From: Agarilytica sp033852165
GTDB lineage: Bacteria > Pseudomonadota > Gammaproteobacteria > Pseudomonadales > Cellvibrionaceae
Reading direction: 5' to 3'
DNA length: 64,000 nucleotides
Assembly: GCA_033852165.1 (NCBI GenBank)
Contig: JAWSUZ010000026.1
Span: 1-64,000, forward strand
The notes under the pieces are model-generated. The model saw only the letters and a list, made by a program, of their open reading frames with translations, searched no databases and was not told where the DNA came from. Position 1 is the stretch's first letter; each line of letters begins with the position of its first letter. Positions 29,201-44,200 of the stretch are shown one piece after another. Made by a program: the position numbers and the translations under genes.

Positions 29201-32200
29201 AACCAAGTATCGCGTACGCGCATCTCGACGCGACTGATGAGATCGATATCTCCGTCGATACTAAATTGTAAATCGACATTGGATAATTCTTCTACGGGGC
29301 TGCTGCTGGTTTGTAAACTGGCAACATTAATCTCAGGAGCAATTACATTAATATCAAAACGTGAGTTCGTATTATTGCCACTGCTGTCGCTAACCGTCAC
29401 TAGGAAGGCCAAATTGCCATCGCTTTCTCTGACAAGGTGATCGAAATTCGCTACAGACTGCGGTGCATCGAAACTTAAGCCGCCGTTGCGCGACGTGCGT
29501 ACGCCGTATTGAAGTGCATTGCTGGCTTCAACGTTATCGGTTGCTGTGGTAATAAAATCGTAACTGCGACCACGCGTGAGACTGATTGAATTATTGACCT
29601 GCTCACCCGTGCTTAAGGACAACTGAATATTCTGCGGGCTTAAGGTGTCGGCTGTCGCGTACTCGGCGTTAAATTGCCCACCAATTAAGTTCAGTGAATT
29701 TAATGCCGTGTTGCCAGCACTATCAGCAATGCCATTAACACTGACTTGGTAACGTGAATTGGTACTGAGCACAAAACCGCTCTGCGGTGCTATCTCGAGA
29801 ACATTCCCTAAGTCTCGTAAAACAAACTGCGTGCTGATGTCACTGTCGTTTGCTGGCGAGTAATCTTGATTGCTGTGAATGATCGTAAAGTTTTGTGCTT
29901 GTACAGCTTCGCTAAAGACTAAACGGAAGGGTTGCGCTGCTGTCAGCCCCTGGGTATTCAGCAGCACTGGAGCGCTGTCATCAATCGCAACGAGTACCGG
30001 ATCGACCGCTATCAATTCACCGGTACCGATTTTATTAATCACGATACGATAGGCCTGCCCCGGCAAGGTCGCCGGAGTGACAAATTGAATATCACCACTG
30101 CTTAGACTGTAATCCACTTGATTGTCTACAGACGCTTGTATGCCCACAGCATCGACAAACCAATGCAGAGTCATATCGCCGCTAAAACCAGAGCCACTTA
30201 ACGTGACCGTAGTTCCGCCTGCATCACTCACTCGGTCGGTTCCGGCCAGATGGTCACTGGCGACAGAAATAATACTGAGAGGATTACTAACCAATAAGGC
30301 TGCGGGTAATACCACGCTTTCACCCGCGCCACTCATTTGTAGGGAGAAAATATCGGGCGACGAAGCACTAAAGTTAAAGCTTAATTCTGTACCCGCACTA
30401 TTGACTTGCCAAGTGCCGAAGGGAATCACTGTGCTGTTTAATTGCAGCTGGTCGACGTCTTGTAATTGCTGTCCTCTAACCGTAATCGCTAAGCTTTGAT
30501 TGCTAAGCCCTATGGAGGGTTGCATATCGTAAACCGCGATTGGCGTGAGTCCGAATAAACTGGCCGCGCGCAAAGAGCGCGGTAAATCTATTTGTGTCTC
30601 TACACCTAGTACGTTGTTCGCTGGCGCGTTAAATAAAGCAAGTGAATACAGGGTGTCTTGCGAAAAACGATCGATCAAGGGCCTGAATTCCAAACGCTGA
30701 CCAATTAAACGACTATCGCCATTTAGTTTTGAAGCATTATCGACGTCAGTTATCTCAACAATAACATTGCGCCAAGCATCTGCGGCCGAAATTTTGAGCT
30801 GAATAACCTCGGCGGCATCACCAATAATGGCGCTTGGTACTAGCCCGGTAATATTGGCAATCGGCAACTCAAGGTTTTGATATCCATCGCCACTCAACCA
30901 TTCGATTAAGTCCCCCTGAAAGGCCAGATCTTTAATTTCAGACATCGATTGCGGGTTAATTTTCGCCAACGGTTCTAAGATCAGCAGTGATTCAAATTCG
31001 ATAGATGGGTTCATATCGAAAACAGAAACTACGTCGATCCCTGATTCAATATGGTGGGCTAATAACAGTTCACCATTAATGGCAAGATCGATTAAACCTG
31101 GCAGGCTGGCAAGGCCGATCACTTGCATTGTACCGCCCAGGGCTTGGCTGTGCATTAACGGAGCGATATCGAGCAATTCAATTTGATCATCGCCGCTAAT
31201 CGCCAAAAACTGTTGGTCACTGCTACGCAAACTATTTGCGTTAATAACATTATGTAAATAAGAATCAACGCTCAGTGCAGGTTGGCTTAGCAGATGAACG
31301 TCAACACGATCATCAAACAATACAAATATTCGATCTTTGACCAGACGTAAATCTCGAATTATTGCACCGAGATCAACCGTCTGCCAGTTTGCCGCGTTAA
31401 CGTGGGCTAGCTGTAGCTGACTGCCGGAATAACTGACCAACGTTTGTTGATATATTGATATCGACTGATGTTCCGACACGGATGAATTTGCGATGCGGTT
31501 AATGAATACCGGATTGAAGATATTACTAATATCGATTATTTCAGTGCTCGCCTGATTATCCGTTACTAGCGCGATGTACGAATCAGACAATGCTAGGTCG
31601 TGGACGGTGCTTTCAATTTCCAAGCGCGATAAAAACACTGGCTGACGCGAGTCGCGCGTACTGTATAAACTCAGTTGATTGGTTTCCGCCAAAAGTAAAA
31701 TGTCTTGATGTCGGCGCAAGAAATCAAAATCAGCGCTAAGTTGCGGCAATGTTTCCAGATGGACACTTAATTCTTGATTGCTAACACGATCAAAACCACT
31801 TGGCGTATTACTCAGCGTGACCGTGAGCTGACCTAAGATATTATCGGGCAAACTAAATGTAATTAGGCTTGGGCTGATTTGCTCAACTTCTAAAGCCTGT
31901 TGCCCGTTAATCAATACCCGCGAAAATGCACCAATGCCCTGCCCTTGTAACGCTATGGTATTACCTGCGTTATAGATAAAGCGTTGTTGCAATGTATCTA
32001 CCGACTGGGTGTTGGCATCGTAGGCGCCTATGGCCTCGATCACGGGGTCGGCAACGAAGGTATATTGTGCTGGACGGAAAAGGCTCAACAAGCCATTACT
32101 TATCCTCAGACCCACTACACGATTAGACTGCGGAGATTGATCAAGCGCTGGGGTGCGGAAGACAATTTCATTTTCTAGGCGAGAAACAATATTCTCTTCC

Positions 32201-35200
32201 GGCACGATTACGCCGCCCAGTTCAATTTGCGTATTGCTACTGAAATACTCGCCGCGAATACTCACCAGAGTATCGCCATGCCAAGATCCTGAACGTGGCT
32301 CAACCTGATCTATTTGAGCTAACTGCCCGGCTTCAGCGACAAAACGGAAACTGTAATCACTGCCGAGTAGTGTGTCGCTCACGCTGATTAGCGCCGAAGA
32401 AAGACTGACGCGATATTCTACGCCTTGCTGCCAAGCCGAAGTCGGACGGAAAATTAAACGTGTACCAACATTGTTTATCGTTGCGGATATAAATCCGCTA
32501 ACAGCAGTTCCAGACTCACTCACTTCAAGTAAAGTATTTTGCGAATTCGATAACTGACTGGTTTCGAGAATTTGATTGAACTGAATTTCAACCGCGTCAT
32601 CAAGGGATAATACTCCGCGCGAATTGGGCTGATGTTCGACGACGTTCAAGCGATCGCTTTGAATAGTGTTGACGGCCCCGCCTAAACGACCCAGTTGGGC
32701 GCCCACAGCCAGTGGATTTTCAACCGCCGTATTATTTTGATAGACAAAAGATGTGCCCGCGTAAATGGTGCGGCTATCAGTTGCTAAGGCGTTTACCGAA
32801 CCCAGCACGGAGTAATAGTTGTTCAACGAAACCGTCGATTGGAAACGCCGATCTAACCATGCGCTCACATCAAATAATTGTAAATCACCCTGCCCACTCG
32901 CAACATAAAGTGTCTGTCCGTTTAAATGAATATCACCGGCGAATAAATCTCCACTGGCAATAAGATAACTTAAACGCAATTCAGCAACGGTGGTGTATTC
33001 GCTTGGGTCTGCAACACTAGGCAATAGAGTTAACACCTTGCCTAATCGACCGGTGGAGACCCAGAGCTGACTATCGACAACCAATATATCGGCTGGATTA
33101 GCCAAGTGTCCTGCCAAGTCGCTGACAATGATACGACTGACAACATCGAAATTCCCACTGACTAGTTCAATCACCGCAACCGTGGAAGCATCGGGTTGAG
33201 TGGCATACAGTCTGTCACCATCAATATGGGTACGGCCCAGCGATGCACCCAAAGCGCCGACATCAATCGAGATCAACAAACGTAAATTACGCTGCAATTG
33301 CAACTGGTAAATATGTAAACCAAAGTCACCGGCCACGTATAACAAATCACTGTCGACGCTAATACTGTTAACGCCTGCTGGCAGTATTAACTCACTTAAC
33401 AATAATGGGTCCGTCGCTAAGGTAATATCAAAGTGATACAGGCGATCACCACCGACGACATATAAATTATCGTCCTTGGCGATTGCGTCGCGGAATCCCT
33501 CTGGGGCCAATGCACTACTGAAATGGTAAGGTCGGGTCACGCCGGCAATGGTTTTTTCAATCACTTTTGGACGCACAGGGTCAGACACATCGGTCACAAT
33601 TAACTGGGCTTGACTGGTTGTTGGATTGCCAAGTATCCGGCCTTCGCTATCAATGGCTTGGTAAGTACCGCCGGTAACGGCATATAAGACTTGATCGTTT
33701 AATACGATGGCACTTACTGGGTTGTCTTGTGCTTCGGCAGACAATTCTACTGAACCGGTTTCTTTACCTGTGTAGAAATACGCTGCGCTAAGCGCACTTT
33801 GTTCAGCGCTAAACAGTGCACTTTCAAGCACTACATCTGTAGCACCAAATTGACCTGCGGGCGCACGTACTTGCACATGATTATTGCTGAGTACACGTAA
33901 GTCAGACGCGGCGCCACCGTCAAATGTGACGGCCATACCGTAATGAAATCCGCGGCCAAATAAATCGACAACATTACCGCCTTCTGGCGGCCCAGTTAAG
34001 GGTTGAAGATCTTCTAACACCAAACGTGCTTGAATCACTATTGCCGCATTCAAACGCGTGGACACTCCGGCTCTGTCAACGTTTACGGCCAATGCTGCAC
34101 TATTGTTGCTGAAACTTAAGTCCGGCACATTGAAACGTATTTCGTTGTCGGCAAGGCTAATAATGTCGCTGTTTGAAATTGTATTGCCAGCAATAGAAAC
34201 TGTTATCGCATTACTAGCAACGCCGAATCCCAGCCCTTCTATTACGCCAATTTCTGAACCGTCAGCGTGGAAATAATGCTGCGTCGGCAAGCCATCAACA
34301 ATGCGTTTTACCGCATGAATTGTAAGTGCCAATTCATTAACACGTTGATAATTAAAATCAAAACCATTACCCAGTAGAGTCCCATCCAAAGCCGCGAGGT
34401 TTTCATTAATTGAAAGTGTAAACGCTCCCGAGAATAGGCTGTTTGCAGCGAAGCTGATTTCAATACGTCCGCCACTGACTTCATTGACGCCAACAATTTG
34501 ATACTCGGTGGTAGCTAAGTCTTGTCCGTTTTCATCTGTTAAACGTATCGTGCTTTGTAGATTAATATCAGCCGTATTAATTAGTTGGTTAAAGTTCAGC
34601 GTAATAACATCAGCCTGATAAAGACTTGTATTTTCGCTGGGACTGACATTTGCGAGGTTTAGCGAGTCAACTAATAAAGTGCTAAGTCCATCCTCGATAC
34701 CACTGAGTAATACACCGCCGTAATTTATCAATTCTGCTGCTTGATCTAGCGGTTGCCAATAAGCCGTACTGAACACGCCGTTATCTTCATCGACGAGCAC
34801 TAATTGGCTGCCTGTGGTAACGGCGATTTGACCATAATTGGCAACAAATGAAGCCTCGGTGATATTGTCGTTAGCGCCGGGTTCAAGCATGTGCACACTG
34901 ACACTGACTGTAGAGCCTAAGCCGACAAACTTAGCTAAATAGAGCTGTTGATCGCGATTGAACAATACATACAAATCGTCACCTAACCATTGAATATCCA
35001 CCGGTTGACCGAGTAATTCACCATCGCTTAAAAGCAAGGTATTAAAGCTTGTCGGCAAACCTAAATCGGCGCTGTCCAGATCAAAGAAGCGGATTAATCC
35101 GGTGCCGTCATCATTGGCAACGGACATCGCTAAAATGGCTTGGCGAGGATGTACCGCCACATCGGTAGCACGACCATTAGCCAAGGCGATATTGCGCACC

Positions 35201-38200
35201 ACCAGAGGTTCTGCGTTGTTACTGATATCAACGACTAATAAACCGTCTCTGTCGTTGGCGAGATACGCCGCTTGGCCATCCACCGCAACGCCTAATACCG
35301 GTTCATCGGTGGGTAATTGTGCGATGCGAACCGCTTGATCCCAAATCGAAATATCGTAAATTTCGAGGCCCGATTGCATTAACGAGCGATTGTCCGAAGT
35401 CGCGGACTGACCCGATTGCACGGCAACGAACAAGGTATCGCCATGCAGACTATAACCACCCGCTTGCAGCGGCGGGTAATTAGGCAATTCAAGACTGCGG
35501 CCCTGATCCAATTGATAAGAGAATTCACCGACCAACAATTCGCGCTCGGCACTGGCGACGTAGACTTGATAAATCGCAGGATCCAATACACCCGGTGCGC
35601 GGAAAGCCATGGTTTGCATATCGATCACGTCATCGTGCAGATCGATAATAATCTCGTTATTACCGTCCACACTGCTACGAATTTCGCCGGTTTCAGCATT
35701 GCGCAGAATAATTTTCATTCCAGGTAAAAACACAGCTTGGTCGGCGCTGACAGTAATTAATTGACCGCCCAGTAACCTTCCCGATTCAGGCTGCATGGCC
35801 AACGAGACAACACTCGGAGATTCAGCCAAAACAATCGCACCGGCTAAGTACCCGACTAAACCACCATCATTTAGACTTAGATGATGCTGTCCCAACGGCA
35901 AAGGTAAAGCGTTAAAATCGGCCGCCGAAATACTTAATTGAGTTTCGCTCAACCAAGTGAAGTCCAGCGCGAATTGATTGACGTTGAGCTGCAGTGATGA
36001 ATCGTTACGGAAACCCGAGCCACTAATAATAATGTCGTTACTGCTATCGCGATGACGAGCAGCTCCACTGACTTCAAGTATTTCTGGTCGAGTCGATAGC
36101 GCCGCTGCTGCCACTACTCGCTGACTGAACGGCGCCCATAATCCCGAACCGCGAAGGTTACTCGCCTGATGAACGTTAACACGATAACTTTCACCGGCAC
36201 TGCGATTAAAACTGAAGGAATAATTTTCCGCTGCGCCATCAACAAGGTCGGACGCCGTTACTGTAACTGCGACGTCTGTGCCATCGGAAATTCGTGTCAC
36301 CGTTACCGCTGCAACTTGCGTTAAAGAACTTTCTACAATTGCTTCATTAAATCTAAGCGCTAAAACTTCGCCCTCGGCTATCGTCTCTGTGTGCTCGGGT
36401 GAAGACTCGACCACAAAACTTCCCGGTAATTGAAATGCACTTAAACCATTGTCACTGGATACGGCAATCAATCGGTCTTTAAATACATCCACTGCGTCGA
36501 TCAGATCTTCGTTACCCGCAGAGATCACTCGCGGTGACATCGGCTCCGCAATATCAAAGACCACCACGCCGCCGCCGGCAGACGAGACAAACAGTAAATT
36601 GCCTTTACGCATTAAACGTAAGGCGCGCCCGGCTTGGGTTTGCAGGTAATTATCAATCGACAGAATAATACGTTCTGAGGGTTGATTGCGGTCAATAAGT
36701 TGTACACCGCTATCGCCTAAGGCTGCTATAAGGTAATTACCATACACCATAAGATCTTGCACATTATTATCGACAGTGTATGTCTGCGTCAGCGCAGGAT
36801 CGTAAAGGTTGATCGCACTTATTGTGCTCTCTTCTAGATCAGCAGGTTTAGTTGAGCTGGTCTCGCGCAGCAATTCACAACCGCTGTCGATATTCCATCT
36901 GCGTCCTTGGCGTTGCCCCCCACTGTATAACCATTGGCCCGCTGCAGTAACCGCATTGCTGCCCAACATGTTTGGCAGTGGCTCCATACTGACCGGATCA
37001 TTCGGGTCAAGATAATTTATTTGCTCAACAATACCCGAAGCGAATTCTCCCGCAGCAGATTCACACGGCTCCAAGGCAAAACCACCATTCACTTGCAATG
37101 CACGCGCGGCAAACATCACGTTGCCTGATTTACTTAAATCACCGACTTGATTGTTGCCTTGCAAAGTATCGGGGCTATCCAATACCTGTGATAACAATTG
37201 CAGGCCATTTTCTTCGTCCAAATTCAAGCGCGCAATACCGCCACTACCGCTGGCGATGTAAACCCGATCGCGCCATTCACCGGCTTCCCACTCACGTTGA
37301 GCCAGTACGCGAATCGAATCATAGCCACGCGGAAAATCGCTGCCTTTTAATTCTTTTAGTTCACTTTGCTCTGCCGGAGACAAATTATCTTGCCCCGCTT
37401 GTCGAGTAGAAAGCTCAATCCAGCGAGCGAAGCGCTGTAGCGTAAGCTGCCCTTCAACACCGCTGGGTAAACTCGAAGCCCCACCGACCAATAAAGGTTG
37501 TAAGGGATTTTGCACATCGAAACTTGCCGCCCGCGTAGTCTCAGGCAAGAGCAAGTCTTGATAAGGCTGGCTTGCCCAACCTTCATAAATATAACCACCG
37601 TTGGTGATCGCAATGCCTGTCTCCGGCATAACCACAACATCACTCGGGAACACCAAGCTTGAAGTGTGCGTCGCTAAATGTGCAAGGCCGTAACCAAAGC
37701 CATTGTCGGCACTGAGTTCTGCTCTATTACCATAGCGGTCTATAGCCGTAATCGCATGGCGGCCAGGAGCTCCGCGCGGAGTGACAATCTGTAATTGGGT
37801 GGAAGAAATTACCCGCACTTCATTGACCGGAGTTGCACCAATTCTGAGTTGAACGGTGTCAGAAACACTGGTGCCCGGCTCAAAGCCACGACCATTAATG
37901 ATGATCGAGCTGCCGCCCAACTGGGGACCCCACTGTGAACTCACACTGTCGAGCTGAATCGGCTCGTCGACAATTAAACCGCCGTATAAAAATGCCGTTT
38001 GCCAAACTCCATCTGTTTCGCTTTCGAGACGTACCGTGTAAATCCCGCGTTGGTTAATCGGCGGCAATGTTGCTGTTACGATCGATGCGTTTTGATCGGC
38101 CTGTGCCAAGCTAACACTGTCGATACTTAACTCAAAATCGCCTACATAGGCGCGGATTCGATCCGTATTACGAGGAATATTAATTCCCGCGAGGGTGATG

Positions 38201-41200
38201 ATTCTTTCACGGTTTTGCAGTACATGACGCGGCGCGATGCCGATAAGCGATAACTGCCCCGACGGCAGATCTTGATACCTTAGTTCAAAACGCTGGTCCT
38301 GGGCCAAAGAGACTAATACTTGGTACTGATTTACATTGAGCTGTTGCGCGACATTAACACCTGCGCGCACTAATACGCTGAGCTGATCACCCGATTCAAT
38401 ACTTTGTCCGGCGGCTAAGGTTAGGATGACATCGTTATTAATAATATCGACTGTGGTCGCTAACTGAGCCCCCTCTGCATTTAATACGCGGAAATGATCG
38501 GCATTGTCCGGCCACACATCAATCGACTGATTGAAATGTAAACGTATGGCAATATCGCCATTTGCATCTGCCTGCACAATGCCATTGGCGGGTTCTATTG
38601 AATGTATTTTTAAGCTCGCATCCGGCGTTACCTGAACGACAGATGCGCCACTGAGGTTGGCACCCGCAGCGAAGGCTGCAAAACGCCCAGCGACGATACT
38701 GTCGATATAGTTATCCGCAAACGCTTCTAAACCTTCGGCAATAATCGGCGCCGACAGAACGCTGATATCAACCGTTGCGACACCTTGATCACCGAGGGCG
38801 AGATAGACAGTGTTAGCCGTAATATCGATATCGAAGACATGCCCCAACTCTGTCACACGATGAATAATCTGAGGTTGCAATAAATCCTCAATATCCACAA
38901 TTACTAAGCCCTGCTCACCCGCGGCGAGGTAAGCATAATGCCCTTGAATTTTGATTCGGCTAGCGGCGATATTTAAATACGCAATTTCATTTAAACCAAG
39001 GTTTGGGTCGTGACGAACAATACTAAAGCCACCGTTCGCACTGCCGAGGAGACGGTTCTCAGCGAAATTAAATTCACCGCCTACAGCAAGGTAATGACTA
39101 CTGTCAGCTGAGGTAACACTATGATTTACTCGGGCAACGTCGAGGGTGGAGAAATTATTAGTTAAGGCCAAACGATTGACGACATAGGCCTTAGTATGAA
39201 GAAAGCTATCAATTAACCCAATGCCGGCTTCCGCTATCGCAATAACGGCAAGATTATTTTCCACTTCGATACCGCGCGCAAAACTTGCCGCGAGAGGCAG
39301 TTCAGTAATGATAGTTGCCGCTTGGATATTCTCGGGGTCGAAGCCGATGATAAAGAGCATCGCGCTATCGACAAGCGCACTGCCGTCGGCATTTAATTGC
39401 GCAGCGGTAACAAAGACTCGATCGAGTCCACGCTCAAAATAGCCATCGACACCGAGTGCAATATAACCATCGGGTAATGCCACTTGAACTAATAATCGAT
39501 CGTCAATACCGTCGCCATCAAAATCAATACTTTGTCTTAAGTCATCCAGGTTGACTGGCTGATCAGGATTGCCAGTCAAACTTGAAGCATCGACGTTGTA
39601 AATTCTCAGTCCGGCACTGCCGGCAGCCGCGATTAAATAATTTTCCGATGGATCGACTACAGCATCGTAAATACGACCAGAGTCGATAGTCACATTTGAC
39701 TGTACCGGTTGTTGGTATTGAAAGATTTCACTTAGAGAGCTGCGTTGTCCATTGGGCAGTTCGATTGTGATATCGACCGCACCTATCTGACCCGCTGGCG
39801 CTACGACTTCAATGTTTTCACTGTCGAGGATTTTTATGCCGCTAGTGGCCGCAGTGTTATCACCAAAATAAATATTGATTTGTGCAGCATCGCCTCTGAT
39901 GCCTATGCCATTAAGTAACACTTTGGTGCCGCCATTAATCGAACCAAAGGCTGGCGTTGCATTGAGCAAATTTAAAGGTTCAACATATTCAAACGCTGCC
40001 AGTAACGAGGCCTGACTGCCAGAGGCATTTATCACTTGTAACTGTGCTGGCCCAGGGACATTTGCGGGCAAAGCTATTTCATAGCGAGTGGTTTGAGCAT
40101 CAATGACTTCGGAGCCAATAATGGCTGCGGCCTGACCGGCAATTAAAAATTCAGGCGCATTCGCATGTCGTAGATAAACCTGTGCAACACCACCAGTCAT
40201 CATCACCGTAGTTGGTGTTACTGATTGAATAATAACTTGCGCAGAATTATCCACGCCAGTGTTAAAATCGAGGGTAAAATCGACCAGCCCCAAAGTCCGC
40301 CGACTGCCCAACTCGCTTGTCAATTCTACGCGATAGGATTGATTTGCCGTCAGAGCTGCTGATGGTGTTATTAAAATACGTCGAGCAGTCATGCTGTCTA
40401 TCGCAGCGGTAAAACCAAGATCTACACCGTCATCTGTACCGTCGTCATATAGCAATGCTAAATAACGCGCTAAATAGACGCTCTCCGATTCACCGACGGG
40501 CAATTCTATCGCACGATTAAAATCTAGTACGATGGTTTTATCGGTCGGCACTCCCACTGCGCCCGTGCTGGGCTCTGAGTTTATTAAATCGAGGGTTAAG
40601 CTATTGAGCAGTATTAATTCTGAAGGGGTTGTTAAGCTTGAAGCAATGGCCGCAGTCCCGGCGACAATCAATCCGTCATTAGCCAATTGCGAGGCGATTA
40701 GGCGACTTCTATTACAGTCAGAAATAGTGCTGGCATCTAATAAGGAAATATTATCGGAACGTCCCACATCAAACAATGCAATATAACTCTGCTCTAACTC
40801 TTCACCTGCGGCACCAAAACTATCGGATTGAGGAATACAATGTTTGTCAGTTTTTAAGCTTGCACTCAAAGTGCTTAGCGCGTGAATGTGACTGAGTTCG
40901 CCAGGAAGTTCAAAACCATTGTCATCGTATTGAGCAATCTTACGCATATGGTAAGGACGGCTAACATCGACGATGGCCATTTCATTATCATCGCCGGATT
41001 GTACTAATCGCGCTTGCTGATTTAACGCTGCACTGCTATCGCCCAATGTGCTCCAGCCCAACTGAGGCAAACTGGGCTTGCTCAAATCGAAGGAAACTAA
41101 AATACTGTCAGTAGAAGACGAGCCCGCCAACTTAACGCGCATAAATAATTGCTCGCCATTCATAATGTTGATTTTTTGCGGCTCAATATCAAACAAGGTT

Positions 41201-44200
41201 CCGTTTATGTTCACCTGGCTGATGGAGCGAATCACTGTGGGCCGAGCAGGGTCAGAAATATTGATAACCACGACTTTATTAGCGCTTAAGGCCAATAAAA
41301 TATTATCGTGTGCGACCAGTTGCGTTACAGCGGACTGAACATTTACCGGCAAGCTGTATAAAATATCGCGATCACGCGTCGCGCCAACATCCTCGGGCAT
41401 GCGTGATTCTTTATCGAAAACCATCAACACAAAACGATCTTCAAACTCGGTTTCGATAAAGGGAAAGTGGTAACCCTGCGCCGACAAATACAGATGATCT
41501 CGATGCAGCAAGAGTGTTTTAGGCTGTAAATCTTGCGGAAAATTGAAATAACCCAAGCCGTGTTCGGGTGCTGCGCTATCTAAATTATTGAGTTCATAAC
41601 TGACCAAGGATATCCAACCGGGTGCAAAAGTCTGGGAATATTCCTCTCGACTGGCAACCGTTTGCGGACGAATGCCTTCGCCGAGTACGCCTTCTCCCAG
41701 CACATAAATAAGCTCTGAGGTCTCATCCACAGCCACGTCAACAATATCGCCCGGTGGTAATTTCAGTACATCGGGAATATAGGCAACATCGCCGTCAATC
41801 ATGTCTTGAAGTTCGCTGCCGCTTAAAGGCGCTTCCGTGACTAAGGTTTTATTCGGCTGCAGGCGTCCATAAAATAATGCATTGGACAAGCGCGTAAACT
41901 TGCCACTCTCATCACTAATTTCTATGTCGGCAAAGCCACGGTAATCACCGAAATCGGGTATGCTCCAACGCATTTGTTCAGCGCTAATTAAACGCAATTG
42001 ATCTTGATCAACGGTGAGGCTTATCGCATTAGCCGGATCGAGACTGGGATAGGCGCGCAAGGTAATACCATCGTGAAAACCAAAGCCAATAATATTAACT
42101 GAATCGTTTTCAGCACCTTGGTTGGTTCTTACCACCGACGGATCGACAAACGAAATTTGCAATTCATCCGTGTAGGTAAAGGCACCTATATTGGTGTCCG
42201 TTAAACCGACATCATTGATAACGGTGACCGCTGCAGGCCCCGCGTTATTGGGCAAACTCAGCACCGTAATTGTGGCATAAGGCTCGATTTCTGTCGGCGC
42301 TACGATACTTTGTATTGCCAGTGTTTGGCCGCCGAGTATTAATTGCGGGTTAGTACCAAAGTGTTCACCGCGAATAACAATTTGAGTCCCCCCGCCGATG
42401 CTACCTTTATCAGGGCTAACACTGATAATTTCCGGTGCGGCCATCGCATCCGATACCACGGTATAAAAACTAAATTGGTAATCGCTCGATAGGGCTTGAC
42501 CACTGAGGGGCATTAACCCGGCGACTAACGTCACATAAACCGCGCGGTTAACCGCCAGAGATTCTCCATCAATTAATGTTAGTAATAAGGTCTGAGTATC
42601 GTCAATGCCATCGACTTGGGCAAAAGCCATGTCAAATCGCCCGCTTATTTCCACACCCAACAATGGATCGGTTTCGCGAATCAAAACATAGTCACTAATG
42701 ACCGTACTCGCCGACACTGGAGCCGACAGTTCTATGCGAATTTCAGCAAGGTCTGTGGCAACTTGGTTTTGTGCGTTTAATGGCGAATGCCTAAGTACGG
42801 ATAACTGACTAAAGTCGAGGCGATCGATGCCCTGCTTACCGGCGGCAACTTGAATTGCTCGACGACCCAAAGTGATTCCCCGTGCAGCAAAATCGTCGGC
42901 ACTGGCACTGGCGTGAATTAAGGCTGGCCGGGTTGCATCCCAAGACGGATCACTGAGTTTTGCGACATCAATAATTTCGATCACGGATTGTAGAGGCTGA
43001 TCTTCTTGATCGGAATAATGAACAGAGACATAGGCAAAACCACCCGCAACGGTAACATCGTAGCTACCATCCGCCATCGCATCTGCACGTGTGGGCAGCA
43101 AATCGACGCTGTGTCTTAAGCTTGGTCGATAAGGATCTAGAATATCTATGATATTAAGCTGCGATACCGTTCCCTCCCCGGCCATATTAGTGACGTATAA
43201 CAAGTTACCATCGATATGCAATCGGTTGGCAATACCAGCGGTATCGATGCGCGCAATAATGGGCGTATTCGGATCGCTAATATCCGCCACGATCACACCT
43301 TCATTTGAAGCGGCTATGTAGGCATAGTTATCTTTTACAATCACATCTCGGGCTAAATCGTTGGTGGCAATAAACCCAACACGATACGGTGCTGCCAGAT
43401 TACTGATATCGATAAGCTGTACGCCGCCCATGCCGTTCGCGACCAAAGCCAAATCGTCTTCGCGGCTTAAACCATAGACATCAGTGAAAGGTAAATCGAT
43501 ACGACCGGTGAGCTGATAAGGCAGGCCAAATGAACCGTCGAGATTCGACACGGAAAAGATGAGGAGCTCACCTGCCACCGAGATTTGTGAAGACAGTAAT
43601 CCCGACTTACTCGCTAGAACAAAATTTCGATCGGCGTGTAACTCCGTAATACTTCCCTCAAAACGCTGATCGGACTGAAGCATCCAATCGGCATAGCTAT
43701 ACACACGGCCATTCTCACCAATGGTTTCGTTAGTATCATCGGCAATAAAGAGTCCTGTTTCTGGCGGGGTTAATATAGCTAACTCGTTAACCAGTAAATT
43801 TCCTAAACCCTGCTCTAAACGCATGGGGTCGAGCGTTGACCACGAGGCGACTAACGCGCCATTGCCATCGGGATCAATAAACTGATCCACACTTGAATAA
43901 TACAGAGATGCGGCTGCCGCGTGTTGTTCCGGAGTAACGCTACCATTCCCTGCAGGAGGCGTTTGCAATACATAACGCTGTTGGGCAATCGGTAAGCCGA
44001 CTTCGTGTAACGTTTCGCTTTCAGCCGTATGGTTGTCGGTAGTGGCCGTGGTAATGATGCGCACGCGTTCGTTGCGCCGACCTTCTCGTTGCAGTACCTG
44101 CGGGCTGACAACGTCCGCCCAATAAATATAATAATACTGCGATGGATCACTTACCGGAGTAAGGTCGCCAACTTCACGGTTATCGTTGAGCCTTAAGATA

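Noticed and set aside
29970..43770. CRISPR-like or identical DNA repeats within the giant gene
   Set aside because: The periodicity is at the protein-domain level with low DNA identity; there are no short identical spaced repeats.
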